Below the pieces are notes generated by a model. The model saw nothing but the letters and a program-made list of their open reading frames with translations. It searched no databases and was not told where the DNA came from. Position numbers and translations under genes: made by a program. This document shows, piece by piece, positions 1 through 13,400 of a DNA stretch of 64,000 nt (position 1 is the stretch's first letter; the number at the start of each line of letters is the position of its first letter). Source of the DNA: Durusdinium trenchii (lineage: Eukaryota > Sar > Dinophyceae > Suessiales > Symbiodiniaceae); contig CAXAMN010018668.1 of the NCBI GenBank assembly GCA_963970005.1, forward strand, positions 554,091 to 618,090. Reading direction: 5' to 3'.

Positions 1-174
1 GTAAGCAAAGGTCAATGGCGCTTGTCAGCAAAGGTCAATGGCGACTGTTACTGTCAGTGAACGCAGCTCTACAAGTGCCGCCGATTTATACTGCTTGCCC
101 ATGTCCATAACTGATAACTTAATTTCTGTTCCTCAAGGGCGCATGTTGAATAAGCACGTAGTGCCATTAAACTT
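1..174 (+). repeat. Left inverted repeat
   Basis: The first 55 bases match the reverse complement of 17362-17416 with one mismatch. Homology then continues through two indels: about 29 bp present only on the right and about 50 bp present only on the left. It ends at the shared block ATAAGCACGTAGTGCC plus ATTAAACTT. The outer end carries a short direct repeat, AAAGGTCAATGGCG, twice within 43 bp, the kind of layout expected of a transposase-binding end. The repeat may extend left of the window. Confidence 0.85.
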
Positions 175-1544
175 TTGGAGAGCTGTACGAATATCCAGTA
201 TGTATTTATTTACTATTTCTATAATCTTCCATTTCCCAAAAGCAAGGACAAGTGTTGACTCACGCAGACTTCCATTCAAGGAAGCAGCCTTTCTTTTTGC
301 GGTCAAGCGCAGAAGTGCCACTCAAGGTGACCGGGCTTCAAGCCGGTGCCCTCCAAAAAAAAGATTCAAACTCACCGGTTCAAGAATCCTTCTTAGATTC
401 ATGAGGGTCCACGGCCTTGGATCTATCAAGCCCAGCTTTCTGGGCAGTGTTCCAAGACTTGTAGGTGGTCTGGCTGGGGTGGTGCACAAACATTCGCCAT
501 TTGTCGCCCTTGCTCGTACCCGTTTCTCTTGTGTGCACAAACACCTCAGGGCACATACACGCACCCAACCAATCAACCCATATACATACACATAGACATA
601 TCCATATGCATATCCAAATCTATACATAATTCAATCAGGCATTCATTCCATTCTTTTTTGTCTTTGTAATTCAATTCATTTCACCTTCTTTTGTTTCATT
701 TCATGTGTTTGCTTCATTCATTTGTTTGCTTCATTCATTCATTCATTCATTTATTCATTCATTCATTCATTCCGTTTCATTTTATTTCATTTACTTTCCT
801 TTCAGTTCATTTCAATTCATTTCATTTCTTGTAATTGTTCATGTCTTTTCATGTTCATGTTTATGTTATGTTATGTTATGTCATTTCATTTCATTCATTC
901 ATTCACTCATTCATTTAATTTGTTCATTCATTCATTCATTCATTCAATGGTTCCATTCACCCATGAAGGATGCATCCTTGGATTTGCTCATTCATTCACC
1001 AACCTTCTTGTTCATGCACCAATCGTTCATTCATTCCTTCTGCCACTCATGGATTCACTCATTCATGTATGCGTTCATTCAGTCATGCATCAAACCATTC
1101 ATTCAGCCACACTTAGTCGCACAGCCATTCATTCAGCCACTGAGTCACTTGTTATACATGCAGCATGTATACATGTATGTAAGTATGCATGAAGGACAAA
1201 AGAACTAATGAAAATAAAAGAAAAGGAAAGCAAACAACAGAAAGGAAACAAGGAAGGAAGGAATAACATAAATGTACCGCGACATGAAACGAAAATGAAG
1301 CCGAACACACAAAGGAATCAGGAAAAGGAAGTTAGACTTAAAAATCCCGATCAAACGATGGAGTCAAAATGCAATGAACCTGGATATGTACATGAAATGA
1401 AATAAATATGAACATGAAACGGGAATGAACATAACATAACGTTAAACGCCTGTAGATGTACAGACAGAAACAACTTATGTTTAGTTTCAAAATCCTGAGC
1501 TAAGGATTTCCAGTCTTAGCTATCTGTTCCAAACTCTCATTGCG
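175..1544. other. Non-coding stretch inside the left end
   Basis: No convincing gene. The stretch has a (CATT)n-rich tract (640-1150), then purine-rich sequence (1200-1440). The open frames on both strands here follow low-complexity sequence and show no protein-like composition. Confidence 0.6.
640..1150 (+). repeat. Imperfect (CATT)n tract
   Basis: Dense runs of CATT/TTCA with interruptions. Open reading frames across it translate to Ser-Phe-Ile-His repeats and are artefacts of the repeat. Confidence 0.85.
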
Positions 1545-2943
1545 TCAACGACTGCGACTTGTCAACTTTGTGGCCTCCCAATCGCCAGATTCATCCTTGT
1601 AAGAGTACTCAGCGTTCGGGAACCACTTCTTCGCAGAAGGTGCAGGTGCTTGGTTCGCACCCGCAGGTCGCTTCAGCACTGGGGGCTCCACGGGCAGGCA
1701 GCTCGCTGGGCGCTTCAGAACGAGGGGTTCCTGGGATTCCTTGGCAGTCTCTCCCTCCTCTGGCTCAGGTGCATCTTTCACAGAAGGTTTTTTCAAGGCA
1801 CTCTTTCTCTTGGGAAGAACCTTTGGCTTCGACTTCTCTTCAGGCCGGGCAGGTGGGCCTTCATCCTCTGACTCTGGAAAGATTCTCTCCTGAGATTCTT
1901 CACCTTCACAAGCTGGTCGAGCAGCAGCCGCCGCATCAGGTCGAACAGGAACCAGTTGCCTGAATCGAGCAGGCTCCACATCATCAGGAGCTTGGCTCTC
2001 CTTCAAAGGAGAACGCCTACGGCTGGAATCTGCTGCGCACCGAGCTGGATAAGAAGGTGAATCTTCCAGAAACTCGTCATCCTGGCCAAAGGCGTGCCTC
2101 GAGGCAGCTTGCGCCAAAATTGAAGACCGAAGCGATTCTGTGCGTCCAGCCATTTGACAAAAAAGACAATCCGATTCAGACCTGACCAATTGACTGGCCT
2201 TGAGCTGGAATTGAAGCAATCACAAACACTCAAATGCATGCCCACGCCACCTAAAGCTAATGAGGCTGGTGATTCTGACCGACATGCGAAGGAATTCATG
2301 GCCAATTGCTGCAACAAACCACGCATGCGCAAACGCGGCTTCAGGTGCCTTCAAGTGCAGCAACAGAAAACAAATGCTGCTGAACAATAATTACAGCCTG
2401 AGACTTGACGGCGCCATGTTTTTTTATTTTTCGGTGGCTGTTCTAGAATCTGTCAAATTATTCAAATTGCCCCACACTCCGCAAACAGATTTGCAATAAC
2501 GCGCACCCACTGTTTCCCCAACCCACCCAGCATCAATCACAAGGCCTGCTTTCGGCACTTGTGGACTTACCCTAAACTCAAAAGAAAACCTCACTCGCGC
2601 CAGGGCAAAGGCCTTTGCCCCTTGACAACCGGAGGCCGTCCAAGCCGCTTGAGTTCCTCATCTTGCTCTCGCTCCAATTCCGCCCACTCGGAGATAGACC
2701 ACGGGCTTCCAGGAATGGAGATAGTAGGGGTCAGATCACCTTCATCTATATGTCGCTCCATCCGGCGCAATTTGGGGACCCGGCAGCAAGCCCATAAAGA
2801 AGAAGCCACATCTCGGCAGCGTTGGCGGGCTTCCATGTTCTTTCTTGAGAGCAGGCGCTTGTGCTTCTGCAGCCATGATAAGCGCCGGCGTACCATGACC
2901 AGTCTGGCAAACAATTTTCTGCTCTGGCCAAGGATCTGCGGAA
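1545..2943 (-). CDS. Gene C: hypothetical basic/acidic protein with KRPA motifs (at least two exons)
   Basis: Upstream exon about 2943-2597: it follows an AG acceptor (TTTCCGCAG) and encodes a basic helical stretch (LFARLVMVRRRLSWLQKHK) and then an acidic part ending near RPPVVKGQRPLPWR, where a GTGAGG donor follows. The downstream ORF runs to a stop at 1545. It may begin by splicing or at MAGRTESLRSS (about 2154), and is rich in Lys-Pro, with LKRPASCLPVEPPVLKRPAG near its end and final motif KLTSRSR. No domain recognised. KRPA motifs also occur in the first exon of gene A, so both may be DNA- or chromatin-associated proteins of one locus. It could also be the 3' part of gene B. The low-complexity composition makes function unassignable. 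Confidence 0.5.
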
Positions 2944-3029
2944 ACAAGAACCAAGAAACGACCAAAATAAACCATGAGCAATTCCACAAACGTCAACTCT
3001 TCCTTTCGGATCTCCCACCAAGACTCTAC

Positions 3030-3150
3030 AGTAGTAAGGCCAGGAGCCCCTAGTAGCGTCCTTGCTCCTAGTAGCGATGCCCTTTGCTCCTACTAGCTTC
3101 TTGTTCCTAGTGGTAAGGCCAGGAGCCCTAGTAGCGTCCTTAGAATGCTT
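3030..3150 (+). repeat. Short copy of the 40-bp GCCAGGAGCCCCTAGTAGCG minisatellite
   Basis: About three degenerate units of the repeat that forms a long array at 41745-42240. On the minus strand it reads as RSKDATRGSW-like peptide, so gene predictors may take it for coding. It lies upstream of the gene C exon, probably in an intron or intergenic spacer. Confidence 0.8.
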
Positions 3151-3445
3151 TGAAAGGACACAAATGTTTTGCCTCACAGAGCGGAGCGTTGCGAACACAA
3201 AGGTTCAAGTATCTCTGACACCGTAACATATAGAATGACTGGGACATCTACTCGAGCGGCTCTGCTTATATCTCCAGCAACAGGACAGTTGACGCTTGAT
3301 GGGATTCAACTTTAAACGAAAATGGAGCCGCCCAACCAGTCAAAGGTCACAAACCAACTCGAAAGAGCGAGCGTGGCATTCCCTACAACAGTTGAGTCCT
3401 GGGTGTTGCACGCAAAGTGAACTCAAATACATGGAACGACACTGA

Positions 3446-3541
3446 TCAAGCATTTAGCATTTGTCGGGATTGAATTCGATACCAAAAGAACACCCATGGA
3501 ACTCTTCTTTGCGGCAAACCGAAGTTGACATGGTCGACGTG
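3446..3541 (-). CDS. Isolated exon resembling C5-methyltransferase motif VIII
   Basis: After an AG acceptor (CCTCAG) the minus strand reads HVDHVNFGLPQRRVPWVFFW and soon stops. Asn-Phe-Gly-Leu-Pro-Gln-Arg-Arg followed by a hydrophobic strand is the form of motif VIII in C5 cytosine methyltransferases. No other motif is seen beside it: gene B stops 100 bp upstream and gene C follows. It may be a fragment of a lost methyltransferase, or an exon of a gene whose other exons I cannot link. Gene A has its own motif VIII at 11.7 kb, so this is a second one. Confidence 0.45.
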   Translation of the reverse strand, partial: HVDHVNFGLPQRRVPWVFFWYRIQSRQMLNA

Positions 3542-3641
3542 CTGAGGCATTATGGGGCATCAACCATGCGCAGTAGAATATCAAAAACATTTCTCCTTTA
3601 AACATGTGGTATCCGAAAACAACACGTCTCATGCAACTTCC

Positions 3642-6600
3642 CTAGGCAATCTGAAAAGGACGACCGGCTTTCAACTGCAAGGCTGACCTCAAGATCACGT
3701 AAGGCTTCTGCACCTTGCACACTGCGTGCACGCGCTCAAACCTCCAACGGAAAATTTTGCCGATGAAGGCTGACTGGTCCACCTTGGCCATGATGGCAGC
3801 AAAGAAGGACTTGGCTGTCACAGTCCTGTCTGCTCCAGCCAGCGACTTGTACTTCTGAGCGTCCTTCAATGTGATCTCAAATCCATCGCTGTTTCCCGAA
3901 GCTGTGTTTGTGGGCTTCCGGGTGCATTCACTGTAGCTCAGCTGGTAGACCGACAATTTCTTGGTCCGTTCTAGCTGCACCAAAAACCGGTACAGTGACA
4001 TGACTTGAATCTGGTTGCTCTCAGGGGTCACGGAGCTCTGATCGACTTGGACCAATGTCTTGTCCTTCTCTGGCCATTCCAGCGCTACACCATCACCGGC
4101 TTCACTGGTGGGAACGTACCTGGAAGCGAAACAATTTGCAGACCCAAAGCTCTTAGCGTTCATACTCCAATCCAGGGTTGGTGGCACATATAATATATAT
4201 TGCTTTGTGCCTGTCCGTATAAAAAAAGAAAACATATCATACATATAAGGGGGTGCTCGAATATTGTCATGATACTTGATGCATTCTTTCCATCTACATG
4301 GAAATGACACACACACGGAAAAGCAATTGTTTGGGGGGTCCAGTTCAAGACGTTCCAGCCAGGATACTTCCCAGTCCCGTAGCCTCCAATTTGAGAAAAT
4401 CGTGGCACAACTCGATCTTTCTCTGAAAGAAGCCAAATCTTTCCAGAAGCCGTCTTGATCAAGTCCACTCCTGCGACCTCTGAAGCACACTTGACCTCCA
4501 CGGCATCAGATTCGCGAAGTTTCTCCAATGAAGCGAACTCAGAATCTTGGGTCACAGGGGCCGGCGATGCCGGAGGGGGATCATCCTCGTTGTTCTCGTC
4601 GTCAGCAGCCACCACAGCCCCAGCTGCTGTCGGAAGCGAAGAGCTACTCTGAGCCTGCGCGGTAATCACAGAAGCCAAGCAGTTCTGGTATTTTTCAATG
4701 TGGTTGGCCTCCAACTTCTTGAACTCAGCTTCCAGCGCAGCGCCCGAACTTGTCCACTGCTTTACTTGGTCAGGATGGATCGCGATCTTGGTTCCTTGGC
4801 GGACACAAGCTTCCAATTCCAGCGCGTCAGCGGATTTGATGCATTGGGCATGCGGGATCTCGGCCAGCTCCTTCAGCAAGGAAATACAGCATCTATATAT
4901 ACGTCAATAAACTGAGTGAGATTTCAACAGCAACACTTGCGAGTGTATATGTTGCGGCGAATGCAGGGGGAATACCTACTATGCGCACCCATATGTAGAA
5001 AAAAACACACACTGTACATCAAGCTTCGCGAGAGGGTAAGTACATATGTATATACATCTGTGTGTATGGATACATTTACTCGTACAATGCCAAGTCGATG
5101 CACGGTATATTTTTCTCCACTCCCTCAGGGAGATTTTTTTAAACATGTTTTAGCTTGTTGACTTTGACCCGGTGGGTGTTGAATCATCAGCGCATTGAAT
5201 TTTAACATAGTACTTTCTACTACTTAATTGTGAAATGTCTTTTGCTTTAATTTGAGTCGCGTTGACCAACTTTGATTGGTGGACTTTGATGAAGTATGGT
5301 GGTGTCCTATGTAACTGTATATGTATATATGTCTATATCAAGTATTTAGTTTCTGGTCATTCCTCACAAAACAGCAGCTGCCCCGTTCATCCATGACTAC
5401 CCGCCCCAGTCAGTCCTTGTCGGTCAAGGCGATGTCAGTGTCGTCAAATCTTTTCCCTTGGAAGACAATGCGCTTGCTGAGCCAGGCATCCAACAACTCT
5501 CGGTATACCCGGGTTTTTGCATGGGCAATGCCACTTTTCGACTCCAGCGTGTGAGCCGACAGGTAGTGCAGGTCCGCAAAGTCGTACCCACCTCCATCAC
5601 CAGCCAATTTGCCTTTGATTCGCAGGTTCAAAACCTCAGATCCCAAGGCCAATCACAAATGAAACAGTAAAATCTGTCTTGGTCTTGCGCAAGGCCTGAT
5701 GCTCATGATCTCGCAACTATACAATTAGTGGGAATATATGTCCAAGGTTTTTTTGGATTGTATGGCAGGGGCTCCAAAAGATCACAGGCACGGAAGAAAA
5801 CATATATGCAAATACAACCCCATAACCCCATGACCACCAGATCCAGTGAAGCTTTCCCAGGAACAGTCTTGACCCCAAATCCTCAAATTACAACACCTAC
5901 TATGAGGCTCACTTCCCAACGCCTCGGAAACGCAAAAACCTTAACAAAACAAAAACACGGTCCGAGTGACAGCAGCAGCAGCTTCCTCGACATAGCCAGT
6001 CAAGTTCACCAAAATCGTCGGGCCGGTGATCCTGGTGTGACGGAAGGCGCTCTCGATCAAGAGCTCGAGCCGCGCAGTGCCTTTCTGCGCGCTGGTCTGT
6101 TCCGGCGACGGCCGGGTCCTTTCTGCCAGCTTTAGATCTTGGTCCGGACTTCCAGCTTCGGGAAGCAGAAGGGCACTTGCACGAGGAAGGATGCTCGTCG
6201 GAGCACCTTGTTCTCCTTCAGCACGGCCGACAGGTCTGCCGCACACCGCAAGCTCAGAAGATAGCCAAAAATTGCTGTCCAGGGTGTCACCGTGCACAAC
6301 TACTCGCCCAGCAGCGAATCTCCTCATATTGGTCTTGTTTTCAGACTTCTTTTCGCGAGTGAAAAGGTCAATGAAGCGGCACTCCACGGACTGCTGCTGC
6401 GAGAACAACGCTTCCATGATCACCCTCTCCTCGTCATACAATCCCCGAATCGACGAGTCCTTTGGGTGGTCTGGCAAAAGGCAAATCACGGAGTTTTTTG
6501 CCAACGACCCGGAGGAATTGATCATAGCCATGCCTTGCGCTAGCGACTCGGCTTTGGTGTTCTGGCGTGCTCCGGGGGGCGTTGTAGTCGCAAAGGCCCA

Positions 6601-9600
6601 GGCAGTGAATGGAGTCGACGCCAACCTGCATGGCATCAGCCTGAATTCAAGGTTTAAACATCTTGTGTTTTCATGCGGGGAAAAACACAACCCCAAAGCA
6701 CGCCACTTCAAGTTCCAACATTTGCAAAACATCTCAAAGACGGATTGACAAAATGAAAAGGATCATGACCTAGCATGACTGAGAAACGATCTGGCTCTTG
6801 TATTTGCTGATCTCGCTTCCCAGCAAATCCATCTTCTCCAACGCAATCACCTTCAAGAAGCTCTCCTGGAGCTTATTGAATACAATTGAAGCGACCAATT
6901 TGGGATGAAATGAATCAACAAACACTAAGGACTAACCGAACCAAATCATCTTTGCCACAAAACCCAAATCCTGGTAGCCTCTGCAAGCAGCTTCACCTTC
7001 TGCAACGAGGCGAGATCGATGCGCCACTTGCTTGGCATGAAGCCGGAGGCGCACATTGCGAGGAGCCTGCTGGACACTGTCAAGCTTTGATTGATCTCTG
7101 CTAAGCGCTCCTTTGAAAAAGGCCCACTGCGCTGCAGTCACCTCTGCTTTCTGAGATTCCTTATCCTCACACTTCTTGATCTCCAGCTCCTCCAAGGATC
7201 GCTTGGATTGCTCCTGCTCTGAGGGCAACATACTCATTGCAAAAATGGGTGGCCTCATGTGCAGCAAGGACATGAGGTCAGCATCTCGATGCGTCCCAGA
7301 GCGGATATCTTCGAGCCATTTGTTAGCGGCGTCAAGACCAATGCGAGCACCAAGGTGGGGGTAGATTTGATCGAACAGGCACACCATATTCCTGACACGG
7401 AACAGGTCATCGCCGCTGAGTCTGTACCGCTTCTTCTGGGGAACGGCGATCATGGAGGTGGTTCGCTCGAACATGTTCACAATCCTTTGGAACAGCAGCT
7501 CTTGGCCGAACTCGGTGAGGGGGAGGCTCCAATTCAAGCTTATTGAGGGCTCGTTCTGCAATGGACCAGGCATCTCATCTTCATTGGGCTGCGAAGACTC
7601 CAAATTGGCGCAGCTGCCAAGGAACATGTGCGTGTAGGACCCAAACGACTCGCCAAAAGGGCCAAGCGCCCAGCAAATGTCATGGGTGCTTTTCAGAAGG
7701 ACCCCGAAAGCTGGGGCCGCGGTCTTCTCCAAATAGTTTTTGACGGCCTGCCAAACGGACACTATATGGAGCATTGCAGGGACCATCCAAGGCTATCAAA
7801 CATCCAAGGCTAAAATTATTTAAACAAGGAAAAAAGAAACTACATTACCACCTCGAGGCATCAAAGGGAGGAATCATCGAACATGAGGAAGGTGTCAAAC
7901 CTGGCTGGCCAAAACAAAAAATGGAAGACCTTGCCTGTCTCTTTCGACCGTCCAAAGAGATGCTTCCAGTCGCTTGCTGGTTCTCGAAGGCCTTCACCTC
8001 AGGGTGGTTGTTGTATCGAGCAATCAAGGTGTCTAGACTCACACCTTCGCCCATGCTCGCAAGGATGCTGGCCCAAGTCAAACTCGAAACAGCTTGAACT
8101 TTGCTGTCGACATTTTGTTTCACGATGCGAGCGATGGTGTTGTCTATCTCGTCACCAGCGCCCACCGTAGACTTTTGCACACTTCTGATTCGTAGCAAGG
8201 ACCCCACCAAAGCCAAGAAGGAAGGGTTCTCATAGTCGCTGTCCTCAAAATCAGGCAGCTGAGTCGCCAACATCAGGCAAATCCAAACAAGGAAGGCGCC
8301 CAATGTCTTCTGAGAGCCATCGCTGAAGTAAAGCGAGCCAACTGCCAAGTTGACAGGCCGAAGAGGGGCGCAAGGAAGTCGTAAGGTCACGGTCTCACCC
8401 TAGCGCGGGCCAGAAAGGGAATGCACCATCATCATATTTAGGGTTGCAGGGAAGCTTCAAAAGAAGTTGAAGCTATCAAGAACATGATTGCACATGAAAA
8501 CATGATATACATAAAGAGATAGGAGCCACTTCTCTAGCCGAACCACCAGGCTCACGACAACCCCAACTTGGGCTAGCAACCCACAGGGCCGCTAGCCGAA
8601 CCTTTATGTAAAGAATTTCGCGTGATTCCGAGGTCAGTGCCAACCTATGACTGCGGAAACCGGGACTGTGAGGCAAAGAAAGACTTGGGCTAGCAACCCG
8701 CGGGGTTGCTAGCCGAAGTAGCTGGGGAGGACCAAGGGTAACATAGTTGAATGAAAACCATTCCAGGGAAGCAACTTCCTGACTGAGCTTAAGGAAAGCG
8801 GAAATCAATTAAGAAGGGACCCACCAGATAACGGAAGAGACAATCATGGTTCCAGCGATGATACAATAGTAAACTACAGTGCCGCAGGTAATTTTTCCAG
8901 CACATACATCGAAAAGGGTTTAGCCCCGCTGAATTTGGGAGAGCCGTCCACTGGACAGCTCGCCGAAATCCTTCTCTCGCCGAAAGATTCCTCTCGCCGA
9001 ACCCTTGACCTCGCCGAAATCCCATGACTAGTAGTATCCGAGGAACTAATCAAACTCAGTCTGATGCCTGATGAATGAATATATTGTTTTACTATATAGA
9101 GCCCTGGCTGTCATGCATCCTGGCCTCGCGGAAGCGTGATGAAGCAATGCTTCTGGCGAAGGTGACAACTTCAGACATGGCCACAGATCGGCCTCTCCAA
9201 AAGGCCGCATCGCTGAAGTTCCAGGACAGGACGGAAGTCATGAAGGATTCACCTTTTTCAGGAGGCCATACCTGCGCAATGCTGTTGAATCAAGTGCAAC
9301 TCATATATGAAAAAGTAGAGGTGAGACAAAGGAAGAAAAGAAAAACCAAATGAACAAGGTTTGTCAAATCACAATGCAAAAATTCTGGACTCTGGACATC
9401 ACCAAGAAACATCCAGCTTACAGAACTGTTGGACAAATTCTTCCTTGTCAGCTGACTCCACCAGGCCAGCTTTGTGGCAAAAGCAGGCGCTCATCTCTAT
9501 CAAGCGCTCTGGATCAGCCCAAGCCCTTTGAGCAATGTCTTTGAACGTCCCGCCGGAACAAATCGGCCAAGGGAATGCCCCATCCACAGGCTTCAACAAA

Positions 9601-9791
9601 GATTTGGGCTCCAAATGCACAGTCTCTGAACTGTAATGGCGAAGCTCGTGGACATCATCCAAAATGGTCAAAGCTTGCCTCATGATCTTGGGGATGTCAT
9701 CAAAGGCGGTGGCGACAACGGGAGCCGACGCCCCTGACGACAGAGCATCGGCACCTTGTCTACCTGTCTTTTGCCTCTTGCGAGGAGGCAT
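3642..9791 (-). CDS. Gene B: multi-exon hypothetical protein
   Basis: Start ATG at 9791 (MPPRKRQKTGRQG, a basic, nuclear-signal-like N-terminus); stop TAG at 3642. Exons read by eye: 9791-9422 (GT donor), 9271-about 9112, 8394-about 7938, 7748-about 6977, 6865-about 6793, 6640-about 5992, 5634-about 5413, 4870-4367, 4119-3642. Several are too short or frame-shifted to stand out as ORFs, e.g. the 6865 exon SFLKVIALEKMDLLGSEISK. Acceptors are AG or AGG; some donors look like GC. The 4367/4119 junction joins ...YGTGKY to VPTSEAGDG across a repeat of AG(G)TA. The 6640 exon needs a one-base frame change near 6560-6590 to join CLGLCDYNAPRS to SVICLLPDHPKDSSIRGLYD, so either the assembly has an indel or the gene is damaged. 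No family recognised. Its place between the inverted repeats suggests cargo of the putative element. Confidence 0.6.
8570..8725 (-). repeat. Short repeat inside a gene B intron
   Basis: Two copies of CTTGGGCTAGCAACCC(A/G)C followed by GCTAGCCGAA (about 8568-8600 and 8686-8717), and several CTCGCCGAA words at 8947-9015. Not coding; inside the intron between the gene B exons at 9.1 and 8.4 kb. Confidence 0.6.
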
Positions 9792-10453
9792 GCCTGCCAA
9801 GTGCCAGCCTCCAGGCCAGGAAAGAGCTTGAAGCAGCGAATGTACAAAGACCAGGAATCCACGACACGCAAACGCAGAAACCAATGAGTCACCAAACACG
9901 TTTAACAAGACTCTACAAGCCTCGGAATGTGTTCCCTTGGCCTTTTATCTTCACAATATACAATTGACTCGATACCTACAAGCATCGAAAGGTTCTCCCA
10001 ATGCCAAGTTTTTGCCTTTCCCATGATCCCGGCAGGCAAGCAACTAATTTAGCCAATGTTAGGCTATGAGTGCTTTCAGCAAAGCATAGATGTATCAAAC
10101 AAGGGCAACACAGCAGTGACCAGCAACAAGCTCTCGCAGATAAAGGTACAATCCTTCAACGTGAACACATCATAGATGATCGCAATATACACAAAAGGCA
10201 GAATGATGGCCGGCGCTGCTAATCACTGTCACAACCTAAGGGATTTCCTTATTATCAAGGAACACGCCCCGCTGCCATCAGTGCGTTCATTCACTGTAAG
10301 GCGGAATCCTCTAGAGACTTGGGCTGCCAGCAGGCCAACGCACACAGGAGCATCGCGACGCAAACCGGAGCAGAGAACCTGGGTCTTTGCGACAAGAGGG
10401 AAACCGAAGAAAAAAGGGAACGCGGGGGCATCTCTCAAAAGACTCAGCATATG

Positions 10454-13400
10454 TCACCGACCACCTATCAACAACGGAAGGAATTCAAAAGCAAGGAACG
10501 AATTGCCGGCCAGGTCAGCAAGCTGGGAAGACGTTAAAGACCGCATTTGATATTGATGGAACTCGGCCATGCCAACACCCTGTAGCAGCATCTTCTCCTG
10601 GCATTTCTTCACGGGCATGAAAAAACAACCCTCAAGGAACTCCACAAATAATGACAAACAAAACAGAGGGTGAGACTCACAAGAAAGCCCATAAAACTGG
10701 AAAAAACCCACCATCCTGCGCTGTCAAGCAAGACCATCGACCAGAGATCACGTACTTTCCATGGGGGAGAAGGCAGGGGCAAAGCCAGGGGCCAGACTTC
10801 ATCCATGTTGCACGGGCAAAATTCTGGTCCTCACAGGTCGGCAATTAGGGGGTTGGGGCCAAGAAATCCCAAAGTATGATTCAAAGGGACTTGAGGTTCA
10901 AGGCGCAATGCAAAAGGAAGATTGCGAAGTAACACAACCGCACAACAGCTTCAATTGCAAGACTTCCAAGATCTTCCAAGTCTCGACCTGAATCACGTAG
11001 CGGTTCGATTCCAGGAAGGGCTCATAGCCTTGCTGGTCTAGCTCGGTCACAGCCACTGCCAAAATGGCATGCTCCCTGTCGGTCAAGCACGACAAACCCT
11101 GCTCCCGCAAAAACTTCATGGACTTCTGGACTGCCGCCTGGAATGTCTGCAAAACAGATTCAATTGAACACGTCATTTTGGGGGAGGGTGTTTTGGGCTC
11201 CAGAGGGTCGACCAAAAACACGAAAGTCAAAGAACAAATTGCGAAGCAGAGTTGAGGAACTTTGCCCAAGGCTGAACTAGCCACCTCAAGGCCTTGCTTC
11301 CATTTCTGGCCACTGCCTCGCTGCACCACTCGCGCCGGGCGGCTGCCTGCAATCTCGGTCTCCTTGGGCCGTAAATAGGACTCCAAGGGCAAGGGCTTGC
11401 AACGGAATGAGAGCAGCAAATCCATCGGAGACCTAGAGAAAACCAGTGCCAAGCAGAACAATGAACAAGGTCAGAAATAGTATGGGTAGAGGGAATATGG
11501 CCTTTGCTTTCATGTTTTTAACCTTTTTGAATAAGGTGTACAGAATCGAGAAATGCATCAATCAATGGTTGCTTTCCAAACACTTGCAACTTTCTTTGGG
11601 AAGACGGACCAGACACGGACAAGACATATATTCTTCAGAGCTGCTTCTCGGACTTGCACAGGGATTCTTTGATGTAGATAGCCCAGCAACGGCTCCGCGA
11701 ATGGCTCAGGCCGAACTCTTTGCTACTCAAAACAGTGTGCCAATGCCGGTATCCTTTCTTGGACATCGTAGCATTCTGGATCTGAATCGGGCACTCCTCA
11801 AAGGACTTCCTTTGATGGGCTAGTCCACTAACGTTCTCGACAATCACAATGCTCGGCTGGGAGTATTGGACAAAACTCATGAGCGCGCAGTATCCACCAC
11901 CTGTGCTCGATGAGGGGTCGGTGAACGCCTTGGCAAAGTTGTTCTGCTTGCTGACCGATTTGCAGGGATATCCTGCCATTGCCAGGTCCACCTGCGAAAG
12001 AGATCCCCCGGAAAAATGGGGCCAACTATCAAATAGTTGTCCCTATTTTTTGGTTGACAATCGAGCGGGCAAACAGGAACACAAAAGCATTACAAAACCC
12101 TATGTCAACACCACACTTCTGAGTTCTACAACCAATGCCTTGCCTTAGGAACACGTTGCGTTCTTTTGCTGCGCAGCTCATAGGCCTTCCCACTACCAAG
12201 CTCCCGCATGTCGCGGAACACGGGGATGTCCTCAGAAAAGGCCCTCTTGAGGTAGGACGCCTTCCACTCTTCGATCTCGCACATAAAGGCCACTTCCATC
12301 TGACAGGGATAAACATCAGTGACACCAAACAAGTCCAAAATAAAACCGGGATCTGGCAGCACCCAACACAGGCCCACCCAAGGTAAGTGCATCCTAAAAC
12401 GGAATGATGTCTTGTTCATAAACAAACTCACTCATGGAGCGGAAGTGCAATCTGTGGTGTAGGAACTCTGCGTGAAAAATCGATGCGGCTAACTGCTCAC
12501 ACGCGGCGCACATGTTTTCTAATAAGAAGGACTGCAATCTGTTGTCTACTACCCATCATCATCCTGCACAGGAATGGCTGCATCATCCGGGTCTGAATCA
12601 TTGGCTTCATCACTTGCCCGCAAAATGGTGTAGGTTCGAAATCTGGCAGGCCCCTCCCACCGGACAGGCCCTCGCGGCACAGCGCCAGGCGGCAAATCAA
12701 TCTCATACCTGCGAAGCTCTAGGCATGGGTAGGATGTGGGCCGGTCAAGTCGAGGGAGTGTACGACCCACCCAACCAAGAAGGTATGCCAGAGCATCTGC
12801 TGAAATGAATTTCTGGTCAAAGCAAGCCTGCGCTTTGGACGGAATGTTTTGTAGGAGCTGTTCACCAAGAGGTCGCCGATCACACTTCCCAACAGGCTGC
12901 CGAAAAGCACTTCTCAAAGAGACCGAAACCTGGGCAGGAATGAGGCATAGCACTCGAATGGGTTCGGGATCTGCCATCCGACGTTTGCAGAACAGCATCA
13001 CATCACATCCATGGGGATCAAAGCCCCTGAGTTCTTCAGGTTGGCAATTGCCGTAGGAACTGGCCCCAACATCCTTTCGAAGGCAGAAACGAAGCTGGCC
13101 AACGTGTCCTAGGACACAAGCAATCAGCGCGACTGTCACGCTACCGGCATCCCGGAATAATATCTATGGGGTTTAAAAATAACACAAAATTGTATGCCTG
13201 CGGATATATGCACTTGATCAATGTCAAACAAAGCGTCTCAATCCAAGAATTCGCACGCCCAAAGCACTGGTCCAATCTTTCCATCGGGCAACCGTGTCAA
13301 GCTTGTAGGCATTAGCGGTAACTTTGATCGTTTTGGATTGCTTTCGCTGCAAATCTGCCAGTGAATCTGGTCGGTAGCTGCTATCAAGCAAAGCGACCAC

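Noticed and set aside
38..595. Plus-strand ORF of 185 codons
   Set aside because: Covers the inverted repeat and low-complexity DNA; no protein-like features.
705..1208. Overlapping ORFs rich in Ser-Phe-Ile-His
   Set aside because: Translation of the (CATT)n tract in several frames.
3930..3960. tRNA A-box-like words (GTAGCTCAGCTGGTAGA)
   Set aside because: No B box or acceptor stem follows, and the bases lie inside an exon of gene B (reading YQLSYSECTRK on the minus strand).
11000..11012. tRNA B-box consensus GGTTCGATTCC
   Set aside because: No A box or cloverleaf around it; it is part of a methyltransferase exon (LESNRYV on the minus strand).
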